Both the position numbers and the translations under genes were made by a program. 64,000 nucleotides of DNA from Erinaceus europaeus (lineage: Eukaryota > Chordata > Mammalia > Eulipotyphla > Erinaceidae): contig NC_080168.1 of assembly GCF_950295315.1 (NCBI RefSeq), positions 69,511,254-69,575,253 of the forward strand, written 5' to 3'. Positions 21,631 through 32,856 of the stretch are shown here, piece after piece (positions within the stretch are counted from its first letter, which is position 1; each line of letters begins with the position of its first letter). The notes beneath the pieces are model-generated. The model was given only the letters and a program-made list of their open reading frames with translations. It ran no database searches and had not been told where the DNA came from.

Positions 21631-21861
21631 CTGCCAAATAAAATCTTACCCACAAAAAAATGTGCCCAGTGTAGAATTTGAGGACACGGATCTAATCCAG
21701 AGTTCACGGAGATCATGAAGGGAATTTGGAGAGTAAATGCCCTAATCTACAAATTTCTACAATGCTTTTATCCCATCATATAGTTTTTAAAGATAAGAAT
21801 TACTGTACTGATATATATTTTATCTGTAACTGTTTATCTATTTTTATTATTTCTATGAAAA

Positions 21862-21889
21862 CATATATATACATATATACATATATATG

Positions 21890-21937
<48 letters not shown>
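21862..21937. repeat. (TA)n microsatellite
   Basis: TA/CATA-rich run adjoining the left (tail) end of a reverse SINE. Confidence 0.95.
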
Positions 21938-21938
<1 letters not shown>

Positions 21939-22172
21939 TTCCAGGCTTATTGTTGCTGGGGCTCTGTGCAGGCAATACAAATCCACTGCTCCTGGTGGCT
22001 ATTTTTTTTCTATTTTATTGGATGATAAGATAGAGAGAAATTGAGAGAGAAGGGGGGGATAGAGAAGGAGAGAGAAAGACACCTGCAGACCTGCTTGTGA
22101 AGCATCTCCCTTTAGTAAGAGCAGGTCTTTGCACTATGAGTGCTTAACTGGGTGCACCACTACCTGGCCACT
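21938..22172 (-). mobile_element. Long tRNA-derived SINE (ERI-1-like)
   Basis: Antisense copy: 'CTTATTGTTGCTGGGGCTC', the 'CACTGCTCCTGGTGGC' block, the purine-rich segment and the head ending 'CACCACTACCTGGCCAC'. Confidence 0.9.
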
Positions 22173-22174
22173 AA

Positions 22175-22960
22175 AAGAAGTAAAAAAATAAAACAATTGA
22201 GCTTACACGGTGTAAGTGGGCCACCATTGGCTGGCTTTAATTCAATAATCCCTTGTGCAGATTTACTTATGGCTTTGGTATCAAATGTGTTGGAGGCTGG
22301 AACCCTTGTCTACATCAAAGAGCGCCCAATGCACTTTTAAATGAGTCAGAGAATTATCGTGGATCACAAAATAGGACAGGGGGTCTCATGCACATACATA
22401 GAAGCCTCGTCACATAACAGAGAAGTGAGGGTTTTTAAATTTTAGGGGTTGGACAATTCTGAGTGTAGAAGACAACATTCCATATTATAGAGGTTGGCAC
22501 ATACTCAGTGGGTTATTATGCTTATTTGTATGTCTCAGGTTTAGAAAGTAGTTTCTGTATCTTGCCCAGAGGCAGAGAATTTACTGTGATAATGAACCCT
22601 TGGCCACGTTGTATCAGGTTGGATTCCTACTGCTTAAACAGTATCAAGGGGTTCACACTGGTTCTAGGGTTCCAACCTTTACTGAGCACTGATTAGATTT
22701 AGAGCAATGAAAAACTACATTTAAATTGTAGTTTAACTGAAAAAAAAAGAAGTTGTGATAAGATTACACTCTACCTTTCATCTGTCTCCTTTGCTAGACT
22801 TTTTCTGGAGTATTTTTATTGGGTTAGCCTCATGCCCCCAGTATCATGTTGAACTAAATTTTAATAATTGTATGTTCCATTTAACATCTTAGCTTCTAGG
22901 AAGCCATTGTGAAAAAAAAAATGAGAACATTAATTAGCAGGTTTGTGTTAAATATGGATT
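22175..22960. other. Unique sequence
   Basis: No repeat or gene recognised. Only short open frames. Confidence 0.55.
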
Positions 22961-22962
22961 CT

Positions 22963-23127
22963 TTTTAAAAGATTTATTTATTGGATCATTTATTTACTAT
23001 GAGAGAAAGAAGGAGAGAGAGAACCAAAGTATCACTCTGGCATATGTGATACCAGGGATTGATTTCAGGACTTCACTGGACCCTGAGATTCCAATGCTTT
23101 ATTCACTGTGTCATCTCTCAGACCACT
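22963..23127 (-). mobile_element. SINE, second antisense type
   Basis: 'AAGATTTATTTATTGGATCA', then 'GAGAGAACCAAAGTATCACT', then 'GATACCAGGGATTGA' and 'TCATCTCTCAGACCA'. The same design appears at 47205-47310 (interrupted by an LTR) and 53930-54008. Confidence 0.78.
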
Positions 23128-23536
23128 AAATATGGATTCTTTTAAGTGTAGAGTTGATAGATTTATGGGTTCATGGAATATGTTCAAGGTGCTTTAGCAT
23201 GTGTGACACCTCATCAAGAAAAACCCAAGAGTCTTCTGGGTGAAAATTTAAAAGCTAGAATAACCAAAATTCTCTGACAAAGATGTGACAGGAATAAAGC
23301 TTCTTTCCACAGGATTAAGTATCACTCAAATTTATTTAATCCTGTTATGGGTGAGAAATATTCTCTTCCCTTTAATTTTTTAATCAAATAAAATGAAAGC
23401 ATTACCTAGTCATAAATGACTATGGAAATCCTATCCTACTCTGAAAAGATGGCAATGAGTTCTCAAGAGTAGGCATGGATCTGCCTCTCTGAAATTATGT
23501 GTTCTTTCTCTGACCAGGTTGTGACCCTCTTACACT

Positions 23537-23538
<2 letters not shown>

Positions 23539-23584
<46 letters not shown>
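23539..23584. repeat. (AC)n microsatellite
   Basis: 23 AC dinucleotides. Confidence 0.98.
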
Positions 23585-23589
<5 letters not shown>

Positions 23590-23641
23590 AGAGAACTTGT
23601 TGGCTTATGGATGAGGCTTTTTGCTCTTAGAAAAACAGTCT

Positions 23642-23790
23642 CTGGTGAGGGTAGATAGCATAATGGTTATGCAAACAGACTCTCATGCCTGAGGCTCCAA
23701 AGTCCCAGGTTCAATCCCCTGCACCACCATAAGCCAGAGCTGAAGAGTGCTCTGGTTAAAAAATAAAAACAAACAAACAAAGAAAAACAG
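23642..23790 (+). mobile_element. Short tRNA-derived SINE (ERI-2-like), well preserved
   Basis: Contains the head block 'GATAGCATAATGGTTATG', the B-box-like 'GGTTCAATCCC' at 23709-23719, and the body ending 'GCTCTGGTTAAAAAATAAAA'. The best-preserved copy of this type in the window. Confidence 0.92.
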
Positions 23791-23949
23791 TCTCTAGGAT
23801 CCACTATGTGTCTGCTATGGAAAGTTAGACCAGCTAAATACTAAGTCTCTTTTATCCTAGAATTCAATGAAGCTACAGCAAGGGCTAGAAAATGGGAAGT
23901 ATCACTGTTCTAACATTACAAGACAATTAAAAGTTAAATGATGTTTTAA

Positions 23950-24241
23950 TCAATTTATTAACTTTTTGCTTTTAGTATTATAGCTGGGTCTTGGTGTCAG
24001 TACACAAATCCACTGTTCCTGGCAGCCATTTTTTCCATTTTATTGGATAAGACAGAGAGAAATTGAGAGGGAGGGGGGTTTAGAGAGGGAGAGAGAAAGA
24101 TAGACACTTGCAGAATTGCTTTGCCACTTGTGAAATGGCTCCCCTGCAGGTGGGGAGCCAGGCTCTTGAACATGGATCCTTGCTTAGATCCTTATGCTCA
24201 TTACTATGTGTGTTTAACCTGGAGTGCCACAGCCCGGCTCC
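23950..24241 (-). mobile_element. Long tRNA-derived SINE (ERI-1-like)
   Basis: Antisense copy from the tail (around 23955) through 'CCACTGTTCCTGGCAGCC' to the tRNA-like head ending 'GCCACAGCCCGGCTCCC'. Confidence 0.9.
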
Positions 24242-24315
24242 CTAAATTTGAATTTTAAAAACATATTTTCAAGCCACTTTATTGGAGAAATGATGTTTTA
24301 TAGAACAGGTGCTGA

Positions 24316-24903
24316 CAAGTGAGGATGCTATCATGATTTCATCCAGAATTCCTTGGGCAGACTAACTCATCAGTATTATCTAGGAACCTCATCTCTCCAG
24401 AACCCTACCCTACTAGGGAAAGATAGAAATAAATTGTGGGTATGGACTGACCTGCCACTGCCCATGCCCAGATAAGAAGCAATTACAGTAGCTAGATATC
24501 CCACTTTCTGCACTCCAAAAAGAATTTTACCCCATATTTCTAGCAGGGAAGAAATGATAGAGGGAAGATGGCCAGAGAGCTATGAACTCCAACTTTATTA
24601 GGAGAGAGAAGAGGAAAAGGCACACTTGGATGTATTAATAGGTATATGTGTGACTTGGAAAGGAAGAGAAGATGGTGCCATGAAAAAAGGTGTGGGCAAA
24701 TATATACAAATACAGATGGATAGTTGTAGAAATAATAGTTAACTGATATCTGTAACCTTGGGAGAACTGCTGTAGCTTCCAGTGGAAGAAATAGGGATAC
24801 AGATATCTGGCAGTGAAACAGTACAGATTTAGACTCCTGCTATCTTACAATTTTGTAAATCAGTAAGAAGTCACTATTAAAAATTAAAATAAAATAAAAA
24901 ATA
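24316..24903 (+). mobile_element. 5'-truncated L1 3' end
   Basis: L1 3'UTR with the 'CCCTACTAGGGAAAGATAG' block, followed by an older-type segment also seen at 57800-58020. It ends in an A-rich tail. Target duplication AACAGGTGCTGA at 24304-24315 and 24904-24915. Confidence 0.9.
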
Positions 24904-24915
24904 AACAGGTGCTGA

Positions 24916-25739
24916 TACACAAGTATAGTTTCATATCTCCCTGTGATAGGTTTCTGCACACCAATCCTACCACCAGCCCAAGTCTCTTATTACTGTTATT
25001 AGTATTATTATTTAAGAAACAGAAGTTTAAATGCAGAAGTTGACACTAAGAATCCTGATTAAATGACAAAATCATTTTCTCTCTCTTTTAGCCTTTTTTT
25101 TTTTTTGAGAAGTTTTCATACCAAGGGAACTATCAAATGTCCTTATAAAAGCAAAATACACAGAGAGATAATTAATTCATTTTAGCTTCCTACTGTTTGA
25201 GTCATACTTAGAATATCACTACTAAGACACACCCACTTTGGGATTCTAGACTAACATTTTGAAAGGAGGAGATTTTTGGTACATGAAGTAAGACTAAAGA
25301 TATCCATCTCTGTTCACTGTCTAGACATGGGAAACATCTGGGAAATTCACCAGGATTTTCATATAAATTTCCTTCTAGACCACTTTCAGGAAACTGCTCT
25401 ACTGCTGGTCCCTGTAATAAAAATTCATTGTACTCACAAACTGTTTTTTTTTTTTTCCTTCTTCTTCTCTCCTTCTTTATTTCTTTTTTAAGTTTGGGCT
25501 ATCAGTTCCTTTCTGCTAACTTTCTAATGAGTTTAAAAGGTACAGAATTTCCTACCCCCGCATGAATAATCCACAGAATGAATCTATGCATAATTGGAGT
25601 TCCTAAAACTGTCACTTTCTATGTCATCTTATATATGATAACTTAATAAAATAAATTATGTTTTCTGCCTCTGACAGTAAACTTTGATTCTGTTCTTTGG
25701 AAATACCTTCTGGAATGGTGGACTTTCTCTCTCAGTCTA
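24916..25739. other. Unique AT-rich sequence
   Basis: Nothing recognised apart from T-rich runs near 25096 and 25442-25492. Confidence 0.55.
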
Positions 25740-25754
25740 GATAGGAAGGACTTT

Positions 25755-26050
25755 TTTTTTTTTTGTAATTTTTTATTTATTTATCTTCCCTTTTGTTGCC
25801 CTTGTCTTTTTTTTTTTTTTATTGTTGTTGTAGTTGATGTCGTCGTTGTTGGATAGGACAGAGAGAAATGGAGAGAGGAGGGGAGGACAGAGAGGAGGAG
25901 AGAAAGACAGACACCTGCAGATCTGCTTCACCACCTGTGAAGCGACTCCCCTGCAGGTGGGGAGCCGGGGCTCGAACCAGGATCCTCATGCCGGTCCTTG
26001 TGCTTAGCGCCACCTGCGCTTAACCCGCTGCGCTACCGCCCGGCTTCCCC
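25755..26050 (-). mobile_element. Long tRNA-derived SINE (ERI-1-like), young
   Basis: Near full-length antisense copy with a perfect 15-bp target duplication GATAGGAAGGACTTT (25740-25754 and 26051-26065). The polymerase III B-box region is intact (GGCTCGAACC at about 25967-25976). This is the best reference copy of the long SINE in the window. Confidence 0.97.
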
Positions 26051-26303
26051 GATAGGAAGGACTTTAACAATGCTTGTTACTACCTTGCCTTTGGAGTTTT
26101 CTGGCCACTTAATCTCACAGCATGTCCCTACTCATCAGAATCCAAATGATCATTGTGTAAATAAATTGACTGGTGATATATTTCTCTACATCATTACTTT
26201 TTTTTGTTTCTTATCTTTACCATGGATATATATAAATACATCTGATTGATTCTAATTAGGTTATGCCTAATGACTGTACATATTCTTTAGTGTGAAGTGA
26301 AGC

Positions 26304-26380
26304 TGATAGGGCTGGAGAGATAGCATAATGGTTATGTAAAAAACTTGCATGCCTGAGGCACCAAAGGTCCCAAATTCGAA
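26304..26380 (+). mobile_element. SINE head fragment (ERI-2-like)
   Basis: 'GGGCTGGAGAGATAGCATAA' and onward to about 26379, then stops without the 3' body or tail. Confidence 0.85.
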
Positions 26381-26714
26381 AATAACTTAGTGAAAATTTG
26401 TCTGTTAGATAATAGATTTTTAAAGAATTTTGGAAAAGTTAAAATTTTAATTTTTTACTACAAAATAGAAAATTGTGTTTGGAAAGGAGAAAACCTTATT
26501 TTATAGCTTTAATGGTTGATAACTCTATAACACATCAGGCTTACACACAGACATGAACTTAATGATTAAATTTCATATAACTTGGGGAAGATATATCAGC
26601 ATGCCACTAGATTATAATTTGACAATATAAGAAGTCTTTTTCAAAAAACCAAGTTAAAGTCTCATATTTTCATTTCAGACCACAATCTGTACTTACTTTT
26701 CTAGTGGTATTTTC

Positions 26715-26800
26715 CTGTTGAGTCCAAAACAAATTGAAAATATTCATCAGAGTGAGGTTAATAATAATAATAATAATTTACCTGTGGGTTGAAGTTTTCT
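26715..26800 (+). repeat. Left copy of a roughly 90-bp direct repeat flanking an L1
   Basis: Matches 30665-30763 at roughly 85% by eye, including 'CAAATTGAAAATA', the 'GAGTGAGGTT' block, a trinucleotide run, and 'TACCTGTGGGTTG'. It lies directly outside the tail end of the L1 at 26801-30645. Confidence 0.85.
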
Positions 26801-28027
26801 TTTTTTAATAAAATTTTTATTTATAAAAAGGAAACACTGACAAAAAGCCATAGGATAAGAGGGATACAACTCCACATAATTCCCACCACCAGAACTCCGT
26901 ATCATATCCCCTCCCCTAATAGCTTTCCTGTTTTTTATCCCTCTGGTGTATGTATCTCTGTGGTCATTATGGGGTGCAGAAGGTGGAAGGTCTGGCTTCT
27001 GTAATTGCTTTCCTGCTGAACATGGGTATAGGCAGGTTGATCCATATGCCTAGCTTGTCTCTCTCTTTCCCTAGTGGGGTGGGGTTCTGGGAAAGCAGGG
27101 CTCCAGGACACACTGATGGGGTCATCTGCCCAGGGAAGTTCAGTTGGCATCATGTTAGCATATGGAACCTGGTGGCTAAAAAAAGAGTTAATAGAGCCAA
27201 AAAAAAAATTATTGACTAATCATGAACCAAAAGGCTGGAAAAGTTCATATGAAGAGTTGGGGGGGAGGTCTCCATTTTGTATAGTTAGTAGTCCTATTTT
27301 AGTTGTATTCCAAAGAGCTCATGAGCTCTTTCTTCCTCTTCCTCTTCTTCTTCTTTTTTTTTTCCTGACCTTGACATCTGATATGCAGGTGGATCTAAGT
27401 TATTGTCTGGGGAGATGATGCCATGGCTGTAAAAGGACCAGAAAGCTGGATCAGGGAAGAGAGTAGTTCCCAAATATGAGAAAATTGTATAGATATTGAC
27501 TGTAAACCCCATTGATTTGATCTGCTCTGGGGCCCATATTCAGCTTAGGAGCCTATGTGACCTCTGCATCTCTGTAGATTTGAACTCACATTTTATGGTT
27601 ATGAGTAGGAACATTCCAGGATTACCCCAATTTCAGGACCCATCTTCCTCAGGTGGAACATAGAGTATTTTGTCCAGCCTCCCTTCAGAGGATGGAACAT
27701 TCTCTACTATTGTTAATCCACATTGAAGGCAAGGTCCTATGGGACTCTCCAAAGGGGTCTATTGTGTTGTTCCTCATAGAGATGACCAGTAGCAATGGAG
27801 AGAGGGATCTATTTGTGGTCTAGGACTGTTATGTCTGTTTGGGAATCTCAAGGACTACCTGAATAGGGCCCCAACTGATGGAGTAGACTGATAGTGACTA
27901 TCGTTAAAGTATGCCAGTCTCTTGCCCTTATTCAGCATTTGCAGTTCTTACTTTGATAAGGTTAGCTGTGGAGTGAGTGAGGGAAGTATAATAGGAAGTA
28001 GGTGAGGAGGGTATCTAAGTCTAAGTA

Positions 28028-28381
28028 TGCCAGGCTAGCTTCGTGGGTGGGAGAGAGAGACGACCAGGGACTCATGGCTGTGTGGTATGCAGTTCAGTCT
28101 TTATTCATGTGGAATGCAGTGCAATCTAAGCTATCTCTAATCACAATCCTGTCCTTATATATCCTGAGGTGGAAGTGGCAAGTCCGAAGAGGATGTACGT
28201 AGGATAGGGGGTGGGGAGAATGAAAACGCGTGCAAAACAGTGAGGATTAAACCAATGCCCTGGAGGCAGGGTCGTGCTTAGTTAACAGTGGTTATGTAAA
28301 TAGAATACAGTGTTAAGCAGGGGGGATTAAACCAATGAAACAGAAGGGGTCTTAGAAGCAGAATTTAGAATCAGACCAACA
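28028..28381 (-). mobile_element. Solo LTR, family B group
   Basis: 354 bp. On the minus strand it starts TGTTGGTCTGA and ends GCTAGCCTGGCA, with GAATAAAG near 28110. Target duplication TAAGTA at 28022-28027 and 28382-28387. Its U5 resembles those at 38244 and 7627 ('CCATGAGTCCCTGGTCGTCT'). Confidence 0.92.
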
Positions 28382-29361
28382 TAAGTAGACACTATTTAAT
28401 TATGAACTTTATGGTGTCTTTTTAGGTCTTTCTACTTGCTTGTTGCATATACTCACTCACTGCAGACTATTGTGCACTTTTGCTTTCACGTATATATTTG
28501 TCCTAATTTATGGATACATGTGAACATATGCTCTATCTTATGGGACCTGGTCTATATCTAGGTTTTGGGCATTTGTTTGGAAGTGAAGCACCTAAAATGG
28601 AATTAGAGAAGCCTATGAAAGGAAAGGTCTCACCTGAGTAATGGGACTGAAGTGTTGACATTCCATGCCTGACATCTCTGGACACAGTCTGAAGTGAAGC
28701 ATGCTGAGGTGGTACTCATTGCGTTCATTAGGTTGGGATCAGCAGATGCAATATCATTTGGTATGAATTGAGAGAGGCATGCAGGAAAGTGAGCCCCACC
28801 CTCGAGGTGCCAGGATTGGGGGAAATATATGCTCTATAGAGGAAGTAGGAGGTTCCTGCTGTCTTAGAGTTTAAGAAGGCAACAGATAGTTATTGCTATA
28901 ATCAGATTATTTGGCAGTTGAGTTAACTTTAAAATCCCTTTGTTAGTATTTACTGTATCATACACAACATCATTATAATTTATGTACTTTGACATTATTT
29001 GTATATAGCTGTGTCTTATAGAGTAATGCCACCACCGGTTGCTTCTGTTCTCCCTGGTCTATGCTTTTAAGAGAATCAACATTTCAGACTCAGCCTATGG
29101 TCTATGCATTAAAAAGTTTGAGACATTCAATCAATTTTTCCCCTCTCATATTAATTAAATAGTGATTTAGATGGCTACAAATTAATAGGAGTGTACATAA
29201 ACACCATTCCCACCACCAAAAGACTGTGTCCCATCCCATCCCACCTCTCCACCCCCTGCCCCGTGAAGCTGAACATCCACCATGACCCAAGTTTTTACTT
29301 TGATGCCCTACCCAAAACTCAGTCAAATCCTGCTTTGAGTTTCCCTTTCTGTTCTTCTTCC

Positions 29362-30640
29362 TCAACTTCTGTTTATGAGTGGGATCATTCCATACTCAAC
29401 TTTGTCTTTCTGACTTAGCCCACTTAACATAATTCCTTCTACCTCCATCCAAGATGGGGCAGAGAAGGTGGGTTCATTGTTCTTCATAGCTGCATAGTAT
29501 TTCATTGTATATATATACCACAGCTTTCTCAGCCACTCATCTGTTGTTGGGCACCTGAGTTGCTTCCAGGTTTTAGCTACTATGAATTGTGCTGCTATGA
29601 ACACAGTTGTACACATATCTTTTTGGTTGGGTGTTATGGAAACCTTGGGGTGTATCTCTAGGAGAGGAATTACTGGGTCATATGGAAGGTCCATGTTTAG
29701 CTTTGTGAGAGTTCTCCAGACTGCTCTCCACAGAAGTTGGACCAATTGACATTCCCACCATCAGTGCTGAAGGGTTCCTCTGTCCCCACGGCCTCTCCAG
29801 CATTTGTTACTGCTGTCCTTTTTGATGTATGCCATTCTCACAGGGGTGAGATGGCACCTCAGTGTTGCCTTTATTTGCATTTCTCTGATAATAAGCTACC
29901 TGAAGCAATTTTTCATGTGTTTGTTAGTCTTTTGTATCTCTTCTGTACTGAAAGTTCTGTTCATATCCTCTGAAATTTTTGTTTGGGGTCATTTGCTTTT
30001 TTGTTGCTAAATTTGCTGAGCTCTTTGTATAGTTTGGTTAGTCTCTTTTCTGATGTATGGCATATGAAGATGTTCTCCCATTCATATTTATCTCCTATCA
30101 AGTCAAGTTTATAAATTTTTTGTTGTTGTTTGTTTTCTTAGTTGATTGATGATGCAATGAACCTTAGGTTGAACTGTCACTGGCAACTTTACTAGACTAA
30201 GTATATAAAGGGTAGGGATGGGGTTAGATAGAATAATATTTAGATAGGGGTCTCTTTGTTTGTGTGATGGTTTCTTTGGTTGTGTAGAAACTTTTGATGT
30301 AGTCAATTTGATGTAGTCCCACAGAATTTTTTTTTTGTTTTAGTATTCCTTTCAATTGGGTTTGTATCATCCAAGGTATCTTTGAGGTTTAGGTGGGAGA
30401 GAGTTCCATCAATATTTTCCTCTCAGTATTTGATAGTTTCTGGTCTTGCATCCATGTCCTTGATCCATTTGGAGTTTACTTTTGTTTCTGAGGAGATAAA
30501 GTGATTCAGTTTCATTTTTCTGCATGTTTCAACCCAGTTTCCCCAGCACCATTTATTGAAGACAGCCTCCTTTCTCCATTTAATACTTTGTGCCCCCTTA
30601 TAAAATATTAGATGTCCATAGGTATGGGGGTTTAGTTCTG
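29362..30640 (-). pseudogene. L1 ORF2p C-terminal fragment
   Basis: The last 127 codons are open (29745-29362, ending MIPLINRS). Further upstream codons are recognisable to about 30640 in broken frames and include the region around the cysteine-rich motif. A patch of unrelated DNA (30083-30237) interrupts it. Inactive. Confidence 0.88.
30083..30237 (+). repeat. Patch copied from 31503-31654 into the L1
   Basis: About 155 bp nearly identical, in the same orientation, to 31503-31654. The copied part includes unique sequence and the first 20 or so bases of the SINE that starts near 31634. In the L1 it separates two blocks that are contiguous in other copies and replaces about 5 bp. Confidence 0.88.
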
Positions 30641-30664
30641 GGCCCTAAAATAAACTGAAAATAA

Positions 30665-30763
30665 GTTCTTGACTCTAAACCAAATTGAAAATAATCATTG
30701 GAGTGAGGTTGACAATAATGATGATGATGATGATGATGATGTACCTGTGGGTTGGGGTTTTCT
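30665..30763 (+). repeat. Right copy of the roughly 90-bp direct repeat
   Basis: Partner of 26715-26800. The trinucleotide run here is (GAT)n at about 30712-30741, instead of (AAT)n in the left copy. Confidence 0.85.
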
Positions 30764-31502
30764 ACGGTCACTTGAAACTGAGAAATATTCTCAAAGCATG
30801 GTATTATGTTTTAGAAGACACATTAAAAAATTAAAATTCTGTGTAACTGACGTTATTTAAAAATGCTGACTAATGATATTATTTTAATATTTCTCCTGGA
30901 AAAGCTTAGCTCTTATTTTATTTTTAGCATCCTTCAACTAAGACATGAAACTAGAGTTCTTAAAAAATTCTTTGATCCAGAGGTTGTTCTTTGCGATTCA
31001 GATTCTCCAGTCCACACCTAATTATGCTTGTTCATAATGGAAGCAATAATCTAATTAAATAAAATATACAGGCACACTCTAGATTTTATTTTAGCCCTAA
31101 CTGCAGTATTCTACCACACCCAACCCTTTTTACCAGAAATGCCAGTAACTTGTAAAATGGGATGATTTAATTGAGTCTCCACCATAATGCTCCCTAAACA
31201 GTAGAAACAGTTCATATTTAGGCATCTTTGCTTTGGAACTGCAGTAACCCATACAATATATACTATTTTACAGACAGAACTGGCTGTGATATATGGGGAC
31301 ACATGTTGGCATTAAATCTAAGTATATTTAATTGGTGGACTGATAAATTACTCAAGATGGATTGGTAAATAAACACTTAACATTTGTTAGACTGTAGAAA
31401 AACGCCTTCCATTAAATGAAACTTGAAGCAGTAAATGAATAACAAATTAGGCTTTAAAAATTGCTTTCGCTTTGATGAATATCTATTTACTATATTCAAT
31501 TG
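30764..31502. other. Unique AT-rich sequence
   Basis: No gene or repeat recognised. Confidence 0.55.
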
Positions 31503-31633
31503 CATATTTATCTCATATCAAGTTAAGTATATGAATTTTTTTTGTTGTTTGTTTTCTTAGTTGATTGATGATGCTGAACATTAGGTTGAACTGTCACTGG
31601 CAACTTTACTAGACTAAGGATATAAAGGGTGGG

Positions 31634-31762
31634 GATGGAGTTAGATAGGATAATGGTTATGGAAAGAGATTGCCATGTCTGAGACTCTAACGTCCCATGT
31701 TCAATCCCCATTACCACCACAAGCCAGAGCTGAACAGTGCTCTCATTAAAAAGAAAAAAAGT
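31634..31762 (+). mobile_element. Short SINE (ERI-2-like)
   Basis: 'AGATAGGATAATGGTTATGG', B-box-like 'GTTCAATCCCC' near 31699-31709, 'AGCTGAACAGTGCTCTC' and an A-tail. Its first bases also occur in the copied patch at 30083-30237. Confidence 0.88.
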
Positions 31763-32194
31763 TAAAAATTATATAAAAGGTAGCACAATGGGCAGTGATG
31801 TCAAAGACAAGTGGATGATAGGATGGTACTGAAGAACTGGGTTTCAGTACATGCTCAGCATTGCAAAGCATGGTCATAAAAAGAAATGTTCAGCTTGAAT
31901 TGATCAAAATGAGTCTTAAATTCCAAGATACCTATTTCTGAGAGCAGACAGTTCGCCTCAACTCTGCAAAAATCTCTCCCATTGTAAAAGAAATAGTGGC
32001 AGCTACTGTATACATCTAGTACTTTTCAAATCATGTTAGGTACATGTAATCATTGAATCACCAAATGTTTTTGTGTCAAATTCTAATATTGTTAGCATCT
32101 TAGTAAGCAGGAAAGGGGACATGGAGAGGTTCTGTGATTTGTAAATGGTGAACAGTCCTGTTTAAGAATCTGGGCTCCATTGTTATAAGCTATG
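31763..32194. other. Unique sequence
   Basis: Nothing recognised with confidence. The start (31780-31885) might be a very old SINE. Confidence 0.45.
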
Positions 32195-32340
32195 AGTAAA
32201 GGGAATCTTGGGGTCCTGGTGCTTGATGATGGAGGGGAGACCTGGGTTGAAGGTGAGAGTGGGGAGCTGTGAAACTGAACTCATGTGCCAATAAATGTTC
32301 TGTAAGCCACTACCCCCCCAATAAAAATAATAAAAAAAAA
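32195..32340 (+). mobile_element. Old L1 3'-end fragment
   Basis: 'GGTGCTTGATGATGGA', 'GGTGAGAGTGGGG' and a terminal A-rich tail parallel the 3'UTR end at about 46780-46920. Confidence 0.55.
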
Positions 32341-32842
32341 TCAAATCTCCCAGTGCATGAAAAGATCTATTCTAGTCTCCAGTAATTGCCCACACAGAAT
32401 GAAAGCACCCTCATCTTTTCTGTCCTATTTTCTCATGAAGCTAATTTTTGTTTTTCTTCATGGTAAAAAATAATGATGTATTTAAATTGTCAGGACTTAT
32501 TTTATCCCACTGTAAATATCTGAAATAAACATGAGAGTTCATTAGAAGGATTCTAATGTGTCCCCCAGAACACAAGGTGGGAAAGCAGTTAACATGAGGA
32601 ACAATTGCATTAAGGCTTTCCCTAATGAGGATACTGTTTTCAGTATTTCATCTCCTCACCTCCTCTTACACCCCACAGTTTTCTCTACTTGACAGAAGAC
32701 TGTATGAATACAGCCTACTGAATCTAAAATGAACTACACATTAGACTTAGTAATGATCTTTTCCCCTTCTCCAGTATATCTACTTTGGCTGAAGCAAAGC
32801 TGGGACAAAACTAAAATTAAGTGTGTGAAATAAATAGAGTAT
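32341..32842. other. Unique sequence
   Basis: Nothing recognised. Confidence 0.5.
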
Positions 32843-32856
32843 AAAAATTGAAACAT

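Larger units (their letters stand above)
26801..30645 (-). mobile_element. 5'-truncated L1, older type, with LTR inside
   Basis: Minus-strand L1: tail and 3'UTR (26801-29361, including the 0.8-kb module) and the C-terminal part of ORF2 (29362-30640). A solo LTR interrupts the 3'UTR at 28028-28381. A 155-bp foreign patch interrupts ORF2 at 30083-30237. The element is bracketed by a long direct repeat (26715-26800 and 30665-30763) in place of the usual 10-20 bp target duplication. Confidence 0.92.

Noticed and set aside
25755..26050. tRNA gene at the head of the SINE
   Set aside because: A/B-box-bearing head belongs to a multi-copy SINE with tail and target duplication; no complete cloverleaf was drawn.
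29191..29418. Small plus-strand frame of 75 codons
   Set aside because: Opposite strand of the ORF2 end and 3'UTR; no start context or domain.
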